Source: Gaiellales bacterium (GTDB taxonomy: Bacteria; Actinomycetota; Thermoleophilia; Gaiellales; JAICJC01). Taken from it: a DNA stretch of 32,955 nucleotides. Made by a program: the position numbers and the translations under genes. The stretch is taken from contig DASUHM010000070.1 in assembly GCA_036273515.1 (NCBI GenBank), positions 1-32,955 of the forward strand, read 5' to 3'. The notes beneath the pieces were generated by a model. The model made no database searches. It was given only the letters and a program-made list of their open reading frames with translations, and was not told where the DNA came from. This document shows, one piece after another, positions 23,247 to 31,556 of the stretch (position 1 is its first letter; each line of letters opens with the position of its first letter).

Positions 23247-23801
23247 ATGACCAGAGCGCTTGTGATCGTCGACATCCAGAACGACTACTTCCCGGGCGGG
23301 CGAAACCCGCTCGAGGGCCCCGAGCAGGCCGCCGCCAATGCGCGCGAGCTGCTCGACGGCTTCCGCGCGTCGGGCGAGCCGCTCGTCCACATCCAGCACG
23401 TCTGGGACGCCCCGGACGCCGAGTACCTGCAGCCGGGCACCCCCGGCTTCGAGATCAACGACGCCGTGCGGCCGGCCGGCGGCGAGACCGTCATCCAGAA
23501 GGCGAACCCGAACAGCTTCCTCGACACGCCGCTCGAGAAGCACCTGCGCGACCAGGGCGTCGATTCCCTCGTGATCTGCGGGATGATGACCTCCATGTGC
23601 GTCGACGCCACCGTGCGGGCGGCGGTCGACCTCGGCTTCGCCGCGACGGTGGTGCACGACGCCTGCGCGACGATGCCGCTCGAGTTCGGCGGCAGGTCCG
23701 TGCCCGCCTCCGACGTCCACACAGCGTTCATCGCGGCGCTGGGCGACGGCTACGCCGAGGTGGCCTCGACGGCCGCCGTGGCCGCGAAGGCCTCTCGGTA
23801 G
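23247..23801 (+). CDS. Isochorismatase-family cysteine hydrolase
   Basis: Alpha/beta hydrolase of the isochorismatase/nicotinamidase superfamily. The 184-residue product starts MTRALVIVDIQNDYFPGG with the catalytic Asp (D9). K85 in IQKANPNSF and C118 in MMTSMCVDATVRAA complete the Asp-Lys-Cys triad. The cis-peptide region preceding Cys is conserved. Likely substrates are amides such as nicotinamide, ureidoacrylate or a related carbamoyl compound, but no metal-site or pocket motif lets me choose. The ATG is supported by a -10 box 7 nt upstream. It sits between priA and def, which are usually adjacent, behind an inverted repeat pair, and looks like an added gene with its own promoter. Its stop codon TAG is part of the def -10 box. 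Confidence 0.88.
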   Translation: MTRALVIVDIQNDYFPGGRNPLEGPEQAAANARELLDGFRASGEPLVHIQHVWDAPDAEYLQPGTPGFEINDAVRPAGGETVIQKANPNSFLDTPLEKHLRDQGVDSLVICGMMTSMCVDATVRAAVDLGFAATVVHDACATMPLEFGGRSVPASDVHTAFIAALGDGYAEVASTAAVAAKASR

Positions 23802-23804
23802 GAT
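23799..23804 (+). promoter_or_regulatory. Putative -10 box of def (TAGGAT)
   Basis: TAGGAT shares its first three bases with the stop codon of the upstream hydrolase gene and lies 7 nt before the def ATG at 23812. That position matches leaderless transcription and supports the long N-terminus of Def. Confidence 0.55.
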
Positions 23805-23811
23805 TCGGGGT

Positions 23812-24414
23812 ATGGCGGATGCCGACGTCGACACCGAGACCGAACCGGAGCCGACTCCCGAGGAGGAGGCCGAGCGCGACCGCATCCGCGAGCGGGAGCG
23901 GCGCGAGCACCACGCGATGGCCATGCGGCTCGTGCGCCAGTATCCCGACCCCGCGCTGCGCGTGCCCGCGACCGAGATCGCCGACGTCGACGACGACGTC
24001 CGCGGCCTGGTCGAGCGGATGGCCGACATCATGCGCCGCTCGCACGGCGTCGGCCTGGCGGCGCCGCAGATCGGCGTCCTGCGGCGCGTGTTCGTCTACC
24101 GGGCGGGCGCCGACGATCCCGTGCGGGCGATCATCAACCCCGAGATCGCGGTGCGCTCCGACGAGATGGAGGTCGACACCGAGGGCTGCCTCTCGCTGCT
24201 CGGCGGCGAGGTGACGGTGCCGGTCGAGCGCCACGAGCGCGTCGTCGCCCGCGGCCTGGACGAGTCGGGCGAGCCGGTCGAGGTGGAGGCCGACGGCCTC
24301 GAGGCGCGTGTGATCCAGCACGAGCTCGACCATCTGGACGGCGTCCTGATCATCGACCGGGCGCCGAAGGAGGACCGCCGTGCGGCTCTGCGGGAGCTGC
24401 GCCTGAAGGCGTGA
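23812..24414 (+). CDS. def: Peptide deformylase with acidic/charged N-terminal extension
   Basis: Metalloenzyme that removes the formyl group from the N-terminal Met of new proteins. The 200-residue product has the three family motifs: GVGLAAPQIG (79-88), EGCLSL (124-129, metal ligand C126) and QHELDH (169-174, ligands H170 and H174, catalytic E171). The enzyme core starts around residue 38 (MRLVRQYPDPALR). Residues 1-37 are an extra, highly charged segment (TETEPEPTPEEEAERDRIR), probably disordered then helical. The -10 box just before the ATG at 23812 argues that the extension is really translated; otherwise ATGs at residues 36 or 38 would be natural starts. def overlaps fmt by 4 nt (GTGA), pairing the genes that remove and add the formyl group. 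Confidence 0.94.
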   Translation: MADADVDTETEPEPTPEEEAERDRIRERERREHHAMAMRLVRQYPDPALRVPATEIADVDDDVRGLVERMADIMRRSHGVGLAAPQIGVLRRVFVYRAGADDPVRAIINPEIAVRSDEMEVDTEGCLSLLGGEVTVPVERHERVVARGLDESGEPVEVEADGLEARVIQHELDHLDGVLIIDRAPKEDRRAALRELRLKA

Positions 24415-25289
24415 GGATCGCGTTCTTCGGCACGTCGGCGTTCGCCGCCGGCGCGCTCGAGCGCCTGGCGCGCGAGGACGGGATCGAGATCGCGGTCGTG
24501 GTGTCCCAGCCCGACCGCCCGGCCGGCCGCGGGCGAAAGACGGCGGCCCCGCCGGCCGTGACGGCGGCCGGGAAGCTGGGCCTGCCCGTCGTGCAGGAGG
24601 AGCGCGCCAGCGAGGCGCCACCCGACGTCGATGCGGGCGCCGTGGTCGCGTTCGGCCAGATCCTGAAGCCGCCGCTGCTGGGCGCCTACCCGCTCTTCAA
24701 CCTGCACCCGTCGCCGCTGCCACGGTGGCGGGGCGCGGCGCCGATCGAGCGCGCGCTGATGGCCGGAGACCGCGAGACCGGCGCGGCCGTGATCGAGCTC
24801 GTGGCGGAGCTCGACGCCGGGCCGATCCACGGCCTCGAGCGCGTCCCGATCGCTCCCGGCGACGACGCCGGCGCGGTCGCCGAGCACGCGCTCGACCTGG
24901 GCGTGCCGCTGCTCGCGGCGGCGCTCCGGGGCGAGACGTCCGGCCGGGCCCAGGAGGGCGAGCCGACCTACGCGCACCGGATCGAGGCGGGCGACCGCCG
25001 CGTCGACTGGAGCCGGCCGGCCGCGCGCATCGCCGACCAGGTGCGTGCGCTCTCGCCGCATATCGGCGCCCGGGCGCAGCTCGACGACCTGCCGGTGACG
25101 CTGTGGAGGGCGACGGCCGTCGCCGGAGACGGCCCCGCGGGTACGGTCGGTGCGGACCGCGAGGCGCTTCGGATCGCGACCGGCGAGGGGGCTCTCGACG
25201 TCCACGAGCTCCAGCCGGCCGGGAAGCGCCGCATGGCCGCCGCCGAGTTCCTGCGCGGCCGCCGGTCACCGCCGGCGCGGGCGACGTGA
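24411..25289 (+). CDS. fmt: Methionyl-tRNA formyltransferase
   Basis: Formylates initiator Met-tRNA with 10-formyltetrahydrofolate. The 292-residue product begins RIAFFGTSAFAAGALERL and has SQPDRPAGRGRK. The folate and active-site signature FNLHPSPLPRWRGAAPIERA includes the catalytic Asn and His; the SLLP of many homologues is PSPLP here. DAGPI supplies the catalytic Asp. The C-terminal OB domain is on the short side (total 292 against about 310 usual). The GTG at 24411 overlaps the def stop, and the gene's own stop overlaps rsmB, so def-fmt-rsmB is a coupled set as in many bacteria. Confidence 0.94.
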   Translation: MRIAFFGTSAFAAGALERLAREDGIEIAVVVSQPDRPAGRGRKTAAPPAVTAAGKLGLPVVQEERASEAPPDVDAGAVVAFGQILKPPLLGAYPLFNLHPSPLPRWRGAAPIERALMAGDRETGAAVIELVAELDAGPIHGLERVPIAPGDDAGAVAEHALDLGVPLLAAALRGETSGRAQEGEPTYAHRIEAGDRRVDWSRPAARIADQVRALSPHIGARAQLDDLPVTLWRATAVAGDGPAGTVGADREALRIATGEGALDVHELQPAGKRRMAAAEFLRGRRSPPARAT

Positions 25290-26479
25290 GCGCGCGCCGC
25301 GCCGCCTACGAGGTCGCCCGGCGGACGTTCGAAGAGGACGCCTACGCCGACCGGATCTTCGCCGCCGAGGCCGACCGCGCCCGCCTCGACGAGCGCGACC
25401 GCCGCCTCGCGATGCGGCTCGCCTACGGCACGGTGCAGCGCGTGCGCACGCTCGACCACGCCATGGACACGCTCGCGTCCCGACCGCCCGACGGGCTGCA
25501 GCCGACGTTGCGCGCGGCGCTTCGGGTCGGCGCATACCAGCTGCTGTTCGCGTCCGGCATTCCTGCGCGGGCGGCCGTGAACGAGACCGTCGAGCTCGCG
25601 AAGGCCGTCGCCGGCCGGCACACCGCCGGGCTCGCGAACGCCGTCCTGCGCCGCATCGCCGAAGCCGGCCCGGGCTGGATCGACACGCTGCCGCCGCCGC
25701 TGCGCCACTCCTATCCCGACTGGGTGGCCGCGGAGTGGACGGCGATGCTCGGCGCCGCGGAGGCAGACGCCCTGATGGCCGCGCAGAACGAGCCGCCCGA
25801 GCTGTCGATCCGCGTGAACACGCTGCGGCCGGGGCCGCTCGACCTCGGCGTCCCCGCGCACGGCGATCCCGAGCTGCCGGAGGCGCTCGTGCTCGACGGG
25901 CCCTTCGACGTCGCCGCCAGCCGCGAGCTCGCCGCGGGCGCGATCTGGCCCCAGTCGCGCGGCTCGATGCTGGCCGCGCGCCTGCTCGCCCCCGAGCGCG
26001 GCATGCGCGTGCTCGACCTGTGCTCCGCCCCGGGCGGGAAGGCGGGGCAGCTGGCGGCGCTCATGGCCGACCGGGGACGGCTCGTCTGCGTCGAGCGCCA
26101 TCCCGGCCGAGCAGCGACCCTCCAGCGCACGCTGGCGAGCCAGGGCGTCACCTGCGCCAGGGTCGTGACCGCCGACGCGCTCGAGTTCCGCGAGGACGGC
26201 TTCGACCGCATCCTGCTCGACCCGCCCTGCTCGGGCCTCGGCGTCCTGGCCGGGCGCCCTGACGCGCGCTGGCGGCGCACGCTCGAGGCCGCGCAGGAGG
26301 TGGCCGGCCTGCAGCGGCGCATGCTCGAGCATGCCCGCGGCCTGCTGGCCCCCGACGGGCGGCTCGTCTACTCGGTGTGCACGATCCGCCGCGACGAGTG
26401 CGAGGGGGTCGTCGCCGGCGGCCGCCAGACGCTCCCGCACCGCGATCGCACGGACGGCTTCTACGTGGCGGTCGCATGA
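25286..26479 (+). CDS. rsmB: 16S rRNA (cytosine-967-C5)-methyltransferase
   Basis: SAM-dependent methyltransferase that forms m5C967 in 16S rRNA. The 397-residue product has an N-terminal NusB-like RNA-binding domain (about 1-140, with LRAALRVGAYQLLF and AVNETVELAK). The Rossmann methyltransferase domain follows, with LDLCSAPGGKAGQLA for SAM binding. The two catalytic Cys are C315 in DPPCSGLG and C365 in YSVCTI; the second is the expected nucleophile in this family. The GTG at 25286 overlaps the fmt stop by 4 nt. The stop overlaps an upstream candidate ATG of rpe at 26476. The end (TDGFYVAVA) is the usual DGF(F/Y) finish. Confidence 0.94.
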   Translation: MSARRAAYEVARRTFEEDAYADRIFAAEADRARLDERDRRLAMRLAYGTVQRVRTLDHAMDTLASRPPDGLQPTLRAALRVGAYQLLFASGIPARAAVNETVELAKAVAGRHTAGLANAVLRRIAEAGPGWIDTLPPPLRHSYPDWVAAEWTAMLGAAEADALMAAQNEPPELSIRVNTLRPGPLDLGVPAHGDPELPEALVLDGPFDVAASRELAAGAIWPQSRGSMLAARLLAPERGMRVLDLCSAPGGKAGQLAALMADRGRLVCVERHPGRAATLQRTLASQGVTCARVVTADALEFREDGFDRILLDPPCSGLGVLAGRPDARWRRTLEAAQEVAGLQRRMLEHARGLLAPDGRLVYSVCTIRRDECEGVVAGGRQTLPHRDRTDGFYVAVA

Positions 26480-26486
26480 CGCCCGC

Positions 26487-26492
26487 TACAGT
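26487..26492 (+). promoter_or_regulatory. Putative -10 box of rpe and the rib genes (TACAGT)
   Basis: TACAGT, the same hexamer as in the trpS promoter, lies 7 nt before an ATG at 26500, just after the rsmB stop. It would start the rpe-rib unit with no leader. Confidence 0.55.
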
Positions 26493-26499
26493 CACGCCG

Positions 26500-27198
26500 A
26501 TGCGCTCCTGGCCCCAAGACGTGCGGGTCGCGCCCTCGATCCTCTCCTCCGACTTCGGCCGCGTGCGCGAGCAGGTCTCGGAGGTGATGGAGGCGGGGGC
26601 GCGCGTGATCCACATCGACGTGATGGACGGCCACTTCGTGCCCGTGATCACCTTCGGGCCGAAGATGGTCGCCGACGTCGCCGACACGATCCACGCACAC
26701 GACGGGTTCGCCGACGTCCACCTGATGATCGAGGCGCCGGAGCGGCACCTGGCCCAGTTCGCCGAGGCGGGCGCCGACAGCATCACCGTGCACGTCGAGA
26801 CCTGCCCGCACCTGCACTACACCCTCCAGATGATCCACGACCTCGGCTGCCGGGCCGGCGTCACCCTCAACCCGGGCACGCCGGTCGAGGCGATCGCCGA
26901 GGCGGCCCGATACGCCGACGTGCTGCTGTGCATGAGCGTGAACCCGGGCTGGGGCGGCCAGAGCTTCATTCCGGCGACGCTCGACCGCCTGCCGAAGATG
27001 CGGGCGCTCGCGGCCGAGCGCGACGGCGTCGCAGTCGAGGTCGACGGCGGCATCCACGACGCGACGATCGCCGACGCCCACGCGGCCGGCGCGAACATCC
27101 TCGTCGCCGGCTCCGCGATCTTCGGCGCGCCCAGCCCCGCCGAGGCCTATCGCGACCTGGTCGAGCGGCTGGCGCTCGCCGGCACCCGCGCGTCGTGA
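26500..27198 (+). CDS. rpe: Ribulose-phosphate 3-epimerase
   Basis: Interconverts ribulose 5-phosphate and xylulose 5-phosphate in the pentose phosphate pathway. The 232-residue TIM-barrel product has APSILSSDFG (11-20) and IHIDVMDGHFVP (37-48), with metal-binding His and catalytic Asp. DVHLMIE, MSVNPGWGGQSF for phosphate binding, and VEVDGGI with the second catalytic Asp follow. Two starts compete: ATG 26500, placed 7 nt after a -10 box, and ATG 26476, which overlaps the rsmB stop (ATGA) and adds eight residues. I prefer 26500, since family members begin only a few residues before the APSIL motif. It is coupled to ribD (GTGA overlap). Ribulose 5-phosphate is also a riboflavin precursor, a metabolic link to the next genes. 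Confidence 0.94.
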   Translation: MRSWPQDVRVAPSILSSDFGRVREQVSEVMEAGARVIHIDVMDGHFVPVITFGPKMVADVADTIHAHDGFADVHLMIEAPERHLAQFAEAGADSITVHVETCPHLHYTLQMIHDLGCRAGVTLNPGTPVEAIAEAARYADVLLCMSVNPGWGGQSFIPATLDRLPKMRALAAERDGVAVEVDGGIHDATIADAHAAGANILVAGSAIFGAPSPAEAYRDLVERLALAGTRAS

Positions 27199-28250
27199 TC
27201 GACGCGGCCGACCGCCGCCATCTCGCCCGCTGCTCCGAGCTGGCCGAGCGCGGCCGCCGCACCGCGGCGCCGAACCCGGTCGTCGGCGCGGTGTTGGTGC
27301 GCGACGGGGTCGTCGTGGGGGAGGGCTGGCACGAGCGGCCGGGCGGCGATCACGCCGAGGTGGCCGCGCTGCGCGCGGCGGGCGACGCCCGCGGTGCGAC
27401 CGTCTACGTGAACCTCGAGCCGTGCAGCCACCACGGCCGTACCCCGCCGTGCGCGGACGCGCTGATCGCCGCGGGCGTCGACCGGGTCGTGACGGCGATG
27501 ATCGACCCGTCCGGCAAGGTCAACGGCACGGGCATCGCCCGCCTGCGGGCCGCCGGCGTCACGGTCGACGTGGCCGGGGGCGAGGTCGAGCGGGCCGCCC
27601 GCCGCCAGAACGCGTGGTGGCTCACGTTCGCGCTGCTGGGCCGGCCGCACGTGACGTACAAGGCGGCGCTCAGCACGGACGGCCGCACCGCGTCGCCGAC
27701 CGGCCCGCGTTGGATCTCCTCGCCGCAGAGCCGCGCCCAGGTGCACGAGCTGCGGGCCCAGATGGGCGCGGTCGCGGTCGGGATCGAGACCGCCCTCGCC
27801 GACGATCCGCTGCTCACCGCGCGCGACGTCTACCCGCCCGCCGAGCGCCAGCCGCTGCGGGTCGTCTTCGACCATCGCGCGCGCCTGCCGGCGGGCTCGC
27901 AGCTGGCCAGGACCGCCTCGCCGGAGGCGCCGGTGCTCGTCTTCGCCGCCCCCGGCGCCACCCCGGTTGCGGTTCTCGGTGTCGAGACGGTCGCGGCCAC
28001 GTCCCCGGCGGAGGCCCTCGCCGAGCTAGGCCGGCGGCGAATCTCTGCGCTCCTGCTCGAGGGCGGCGCCACCCTGGCGACGGGCCTCCTCGACGCCGGA
28101 CTGATCGACCGCCTGATGCTCTATCGGGCGCCGATCGAGCTGGGCGACGGGCCCGGCCTCTTCATCCGCGACGTCGAGCTGCCGGAGCCGTGGAGCACCC
28201 TCGAGTCCGGCCCCGATATCCTGACTCTCACCGAATTGCGGGAGGCGTAG
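27195..28250 (+). CDS. ribD: Bifunctional diaminohydroxyphosphoribosylaminopyrimidine deaminase / 5-amino-6-(5-phosphoribosylamino)uracil reductase
   Basis: Performs two successive steps of riboflavin synthesis. The 351-residue product has an N-terminal cytidine-deaminase-like zinc domain with H53-A-E55, C77 and C86 (PCSHHGRTPPC) as ligands and proton shuttle. The reductase domain starts at about residue 150 (YKAALSTDGRTA) and includes GIETALADDPLLTAR and LLEGGATLATGLL for NADPH and substrate binding. The GTG at 27195 overlaps the rpe stop by 4 nt. ribE follows after 3 bp. Length is normal for the fused enzyme. Confidence 0.96.
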   Translation: MIDAADRRHLARCSELAERGRRTAAPNPVVGAVLVRDGVVVGEGWHERPGGDHAEVAALRAAGDARGATVYVNLEPCSHHGRTPPCADALIAAGVDRVVTAMIDPSGKVNGTGIARLRAAGVTVDVAGGEVERAARRQNAWWLTFALLGRPHVTYKAALSTDGRTASPTGPRWISSPQSRAQVHELRAQMGAVAVGIETALADDPLLTARDVYPPAERQPLRVVFDHRARLPAGSQLARTASPEAPVLVFAAPGATPVAVLGVETVAATSPAEALAELGRRRISALLLEGGATLATGLLDAGLIDRLMLYRAPIELGDGPGLFIRDVELPEPWSTLESGPDILTLTELREA

Positions 28251-28253
28251 ACC

Positions 28254-28871
28254 GTGTTCACCGGCATCGTCGGCGAGATGGGGACGATCGAGGCGATCAG
28301 CGCCACGCCGGACGGTGCCCACATCCGCCTCGCCGCGCCCGCAGCCGCCCCGGAGTGCGCGATCGGCGACTCGGTAGCGCTCGACGGCTGCTGCCTGACG
28401 GTCGTCGCGATCGGCGACGGCGCGCTCGAGTTCGACGCGGTGGCCGAGACGCTGCGGCGCACGACCCTGGGTGACCTGCGGCCGGGAGACCGCGTGAACG
28501 TCGAGCCGGCGATGCGCATGGGCGACCGGCTCGGCGGCCACTGGGTGCAGGGCCATGTCGACGGCGTTGGGGAGGTGACGGCGGTCGCGCCCGACGGCGA
28601 CGGCGTCCGCGTCACGTTCTCGGCGCCCGAGGCGGTCGCCCGCTACACGATCGAGAAGGGCTCGGTGACCGTCGCCGGCGTCAGCCTCACCGTCGCCGCC
28701 TACGACGACGACGGCTTCACGGTCGCGCTCATCCCGCACACGCGCGCCGTGACGACCCTCGGCGCGCTCGCGCCGGGCACGCGCGTCAATCTGGAAGCCG
28801 ACCTCGTCGGTAAGTACGTGGAGAAGCTGGTCGGTGCGGCCGCGCTGGTACCATCGAAACAGCCGTCATGA
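28254..28871 (+). CDS. ribE: Riboflavin synthase, alpha subunit
   Basis: Dismutates two 6,7-dimethyl-8-ribityllumazine molecules to riboflavin. The 205-residue product begins with the diagnostic FTGIVGEMGTIE and shows the internal duplication of two lumazine-binding barrels. The first holds DSVALDGCCLTVV and the second SVTVAGVSLTVA. MGDRLGGHWVQGHVDG links the halves. The start is the GTG at 28254, 3 bp after ribD, which puts the conserved FTGIV directly after the initiator Met. The end contains a possible internal promoter and overlaps ribBA by 4 nt (ATGA). Confidence 0.96.
   Translation: MFTGIVGEMGTIEAISATPDGAHIRLAAPAAAPECAIGDSVALDGCCLTVVAIGDGALEFDAVAETLRRTTLGDLRPGDRVNVEPAMRMGDRLGGHWVQGHVDGVGEVTAVAPDGDGVRVTFSAPEAVARYTIEKGSVTVAGVSLTVAAYDDDGFTVALIPHTRAVTTLGALAPGTRVNLEADLVGKYVEKLVGAAALVPSKQPS
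28849..28854 (+). promoter_or_regulatory. Possible internal -10 box before ribBA (TACCAT)
   Basis: TACCAT lies inside the end of ribE, 13 nt before the ribBA ATG at 28868. The gap is larger than at the other starts, so a leader of about six bases would result. Weaker than the rest. Confidence 0.35.
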
Positions 28872-30160
28872 GCATGGACACGGAAATCCTGCAGGCATAT
28901 CCCGGCGTCGACGAATCGGCATTCGCGTCCGTCGAGGAGGCGATCGCGGAGATCAAGGCCGGCCGGATGGTGGTGGTGGTCGACTCGCCCGACCGCGAGA
29001 ACGAGGGCGATCTCACGATCGCGGCCGACCACGTGTCGCCCGAGGCGATCAACTTCATGGCCAAGCACGCCCGCGGCCTGATCTGCCTCGCGCTCGAGGA
29101 GCGCCGCTGCGACGAGCTCGGCCTCTACCCGATGACGAACCACAACGAGGCGCCGCTGCGCACCGCGTTCACCGTCTCGGTGGAGGCGCGGACGGGCGTC
29201 TCGACGGGCATCTCGGCCGCCGACCGATCCCACACGATCAAGGTCGCGATCGGTCCCGACGCGAAGCCCGGCGACCTCGTCCAGCCCGGTCACGTATTCC
29301 CGCTGCGGGCGCGCGGCTACGGCGTGCTCGAGCGGATGGGGCAGACCGAGGCGGCCGTCGACCTGGCCCGTCTGGCCGGGCTCACGCCGGCCGGGGTCAT
29401 CTGCGAGATCATGAACGACGACGGGACGATGGCGCGCGTGCCCGACCTGACGACCTACTGCGCGCAGCACGGCTTGAAGATGATCACCGTCTCCGACCTG
29501 GTCGCCTACCGGCGGCGGACGGAGCGCCTGGTCGAGCGGATCGCGATCGCCGACATGCCCACCAAGTACGGGCCGTTCTCGGCCTACGGCTACCGGTCGG
29601 TGATCGACGGCCAGCAGCACGTCGCCCTCGTCTGCGGCGACGTCGGCGGCGCCAAGGACGTGCTCGTCCGCGTCCACTCGGAGTGCCTGACCGGCGACGT
29701 GTTCGGCTCGTTCCGGTGCGACTGCGGCGAGCAGCTCGACCGGGCGATGTCGCAGATCGCCCAGGAGGGGACGGGCGTCCTGCTCTACCTGGCCCAGGAG
29801 GGGCGCGGCATCGGCCTTTTGAACAAGCTGCGCGCGTACGAGCTGCAGGAGCAGGGCTACGACACCGTCGACGCCAACGTGCACCTCGGCTTCCCGGTCG
29901 ACTCGCGCGACTACAGCGTCGGGTACCAGATCCTGGCCGACCTCGGGCTGACGTCGATCCGCGTCCTCACGAACAACCCGCGCAAGCTCGAGGGCCTCGA
30001 CGGCTACGGCCTGACGGTCACCGAGCAGCTGCCGATCGAGGCCGAACCGAACACGTTCAACGCCGAGTACCTGCGCACGAAGCGCGAGCGGATGGGACAC
30101 ATCCTCCACCACCAGGGCCTGCGTCTCGAGGGAGACGCGCCGGCGGAGCCGCCCCGGTGA
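28868..30160 (+). CDS. ribBA: Bifunctional 3,4-dihydroxy-2-butanone-4-phosphate synthase / GTP cyclohydrolase II
   Basis: Supplies both precursors of riboflavin: the four-carbon unit from ribulose 5-phosphate and the pyrimidine from GTP. The 430-residue product has the RibB domain (about 20-215) with DRENEGDL (42-49, metal and substrate acids), GHVFPLRAR, and [12 protein letters not shown]. The RibA domain (about 220-415) has zinc Cys C273, C284 and C286 in [10 protein letters not shown] and [17 protein letters not shown] and TNNPRKL follow for GTP binding. Both active sites look complete. The ATG overlaps the ribE stop, and the stop overlaps ribH. Confidence 0.96.
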   Translation: MSMDTEILQAYPGVDESAFASVEEAIAEIKAGRMVVVVDSPDRENEGDLTIAADHVSPEAINFMAKHARGLICLALEERRCDELGLYPMTNHNEAPLRTAFTVSVEARTGVSTGISAADRSHTIKVAIGPDAKPGDLVQPGHVFPLRARGYGVLERMGQTEAAVDLARLAGLTPAGVICEIMNDDGTMARVPDLTTYCAQHGLKMITVSDLVAYRRRTERLVERIAIADMPTKYGPFSAYGYRSVIDGQQHVALVCGDVGGAKDVLVRVHSECLTGDVFGSFRCDCGEQLDRAMSQIAQEGTGVLLYLAQEGRGIGLLNKLRAYELQEQGYDTVDANVHLGFPVDSRDYSVGYQILADLGLTSIRVLTNNPRKLEGLDGYGLTVTEQLPIEAEPNTFNAEYLRTKRERMGHILHHQGLRLEGDAPAEPPR

Positions 30161-30675
30161 GTGAGGAAGGAGCGGGCACGCTCACGGTGCCCGCGGGCTG
30201 CCACGCCGTCACGGCGCCGCCGATGGCGGGGATGGACGTCGCCGTGGTCGCGTCGCGGTACAACGCGGGGGTCGTCCAGAAGCTGCTCGACGGGGCCATC
30301 GACCGGCTGGTCGAGCGCGGCATCTCGCGGGATCGGATCACGATCGTCTTCGTCCCCGGCGCGTGGGAGCTGCCGCTGGCCTGCCGGCGCCTGGCCGAGG
30401 CGGGGGGCCATCAGGCCGTGGTCGCGCTCGGCTGCGTCGTGCGGGGCGGGACGCCGCACTTCGAGTACGTCTGCACCGAGGCCTCGCGCGGCGTCATCCA
30501 GGCGTCGCTCGACACGGGCCTGCCGGTGAGCTTCGGCCTGCTGACGACGGACACGATGGAGCAGGCCGAGGAGCGCGCCGGCGGTGCGCACGGGAACAAG
30601 GGCGCCGAGGCCGCCGACGCGGCCGTCGAGATGGCCCGGCTGATGCGCGCGCTCCCGCGCGGCCGGCGTATGTGA
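30157..30675 (+). CDS. ribH: 6,7-dimethyl-8-ribityllumazine synthase
   Basis: Penultimate riboflavin step, condensing the RibA/RibD pyrimidine with dihydroxybutanone phosphate; family members form 60-mer or decameric shells. The 172-residue product has VVASRYNAGVVQKLLDGA, VPGAWELPL, GCVVRGGTPHFEYVC with the catalytic His region, and GLLTTDTMEQAEERAG with GNKGAEAA. The GTG at 30157 overlaps the ribBA stop by 4 nt and gives an N-terminal tail of about 20 residues before the core. The last residues (RALPRGRRM) are basic. Its stop overlaps the next gene by 4 nt. Confidence 0.96.
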   Translation: MSEEGAGTLTVPAGCHAVTAPPMAGMDVAVVASRYNAGVVQKLLDGAIDRLVERGISRDRITIVFVPGAWELPLACRRLAEAGGHQAVVALGCVVRGGTPHFEYVCTEASRGVIQASLDTGLPVSFGLLTTDTMEQAEERAGGAHGNKGAEAADAAVEMARLMRALPRGRRM

Positions 30676-31496
30676 GCCCCCGGCGGCTGCTGGTCACCGG
30701 CGGCTCCGGCCACCTGGGCGGCGAGGTGCTGCGCCGCGCGGAGGAGGCGGGCTGGGACGCGGTCGGCACGTCATTCCGGAGGCGGGGCCCCGTGCGGCTC
30801 GACGTGCGCGACGCCGCGGCGGTCGAGGCGCTCTTGGAGGAGCTCGTGCCGGACTGCGTCGTCCACACCGCGTACATCCAGAACGGGCCCGACGCGTGGG
30901 CGACCAACGTCGACGGCTCCGCGAACGTCGCCGCGGCCGCCGCCGGCCGGGGAGCGCGGCTCATCCATATCTCGACCGACCTCGTCTTCGACGGCCGCGC
31001 GGGGCCGTACGCGGAGGGCGACGCCGTGAACCCGCTGCTCGAGTACGGGCGCTCCAAAGCGGCTGGCGAGCAGCTCGTGGCGGAGCGGCATCCGCGGGCG
31101 ACGATCGTGCGCACGTCGCTGATCTACGGCGGCGACGGCCTGTCTGGCCATGAGCGCCGGATCCTGGACGTCGTCGACGGTCGCGCCGACCTCGCGTTCT
31201 TCACCGACGAGCTGCGCTGCCCCGTGCACGTGTCCGACCTGGCGGGCGCGCTGCTCGCGCTGGCCGGGATCGCTCACGCCGGGCCGCTCCACCTGGCCGG
31301 CGCGGAGGGCGTCAGCCGCTATGAGCTGGCATGCCTCGTGGCCGAGGCGAACGGCCGCGAGACCGCGCACCTGCGCACGACAACGAGCGCGGGCATGCAG
31401 CCGGAGCGGCCGCGCGATTGCCGGCTGGACTGCTCCCGGGCGGCAGCGCTGCTGGGCGGACCGCTCCCGGGAGTACGCGAAATTCTGGGCAATTGA
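30672..31496 (+). CDS. RmlD-like sugar nucleotide reductase (SDR family)
   Basis: NAD(P)-dependent short-chain dehydrogenase of the dTDP-4-dehydrorhamnose reductase (RmlD) type. The 274-residue product starts RRLLVTGGSGHLGGEVLRRA, an extended-SDR glycine motif (GGSGHLG). It contains VVHTAYIQ and ATNVDGSANVA, STDLVFDGRAGPYAEGD as typical RmlD sequence, and the catalytic YGRSK (Tyr-x-x-x-Lys). PVHVSDLAGALLAL follows. The GTG at 30672 overlaps ribH by 4 nt, so it is the last gene of the rib unit. Its role there is unclear. No other rhamnose gene is nearby, and family members also act in SAM synthetase assembly or other sugar reductions. Confidence 0.82.
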   Translation: MSPRRLLVTGGSGHLGGEVLRRAEEAGWDAVGTSFRRRGPVRLDVRDAAAVEALLEELVPDCVVHTAYIQNGPDAWATNVDGSANVAAAAAGRGARLIHISTDLVFDGRAGPYAEGDAVNPLLEYGRSKAAGEQLVAERHPRATIVRTSLIYGGDGLSGHERRILDVVDGRADLAFFTDELRCPVHVSDLAGALLALAGIAHAGPLHLAGAEGVSRYELACLVAEANGRETAHLRTTTSAGMQPERPRDCRLDCSRAAALLGGPLPGVREILGN

Positions 31497-31556
31497 CATC
31501 CGGCGCGTATGCCAATTGGGTAATTCCACCGGCTGGTGGGCGCGCGAGGTCGTCGC

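Noticed and set aside
26415-26500. FMN riboswitch upstream of the riboflavin unit
   Set aside because: No RFN-like conserved loops seen, and the rpe start is too close to the rsmB stop to hold one.
31493-31526. Promoter built from TTGACA (31493-31498) and TAATTC (31521-31526)
   Set aside because: The spacer would be 22 bp, too long for a standard sigma-70 promoter; TACCCT at 31557 explains the start better.
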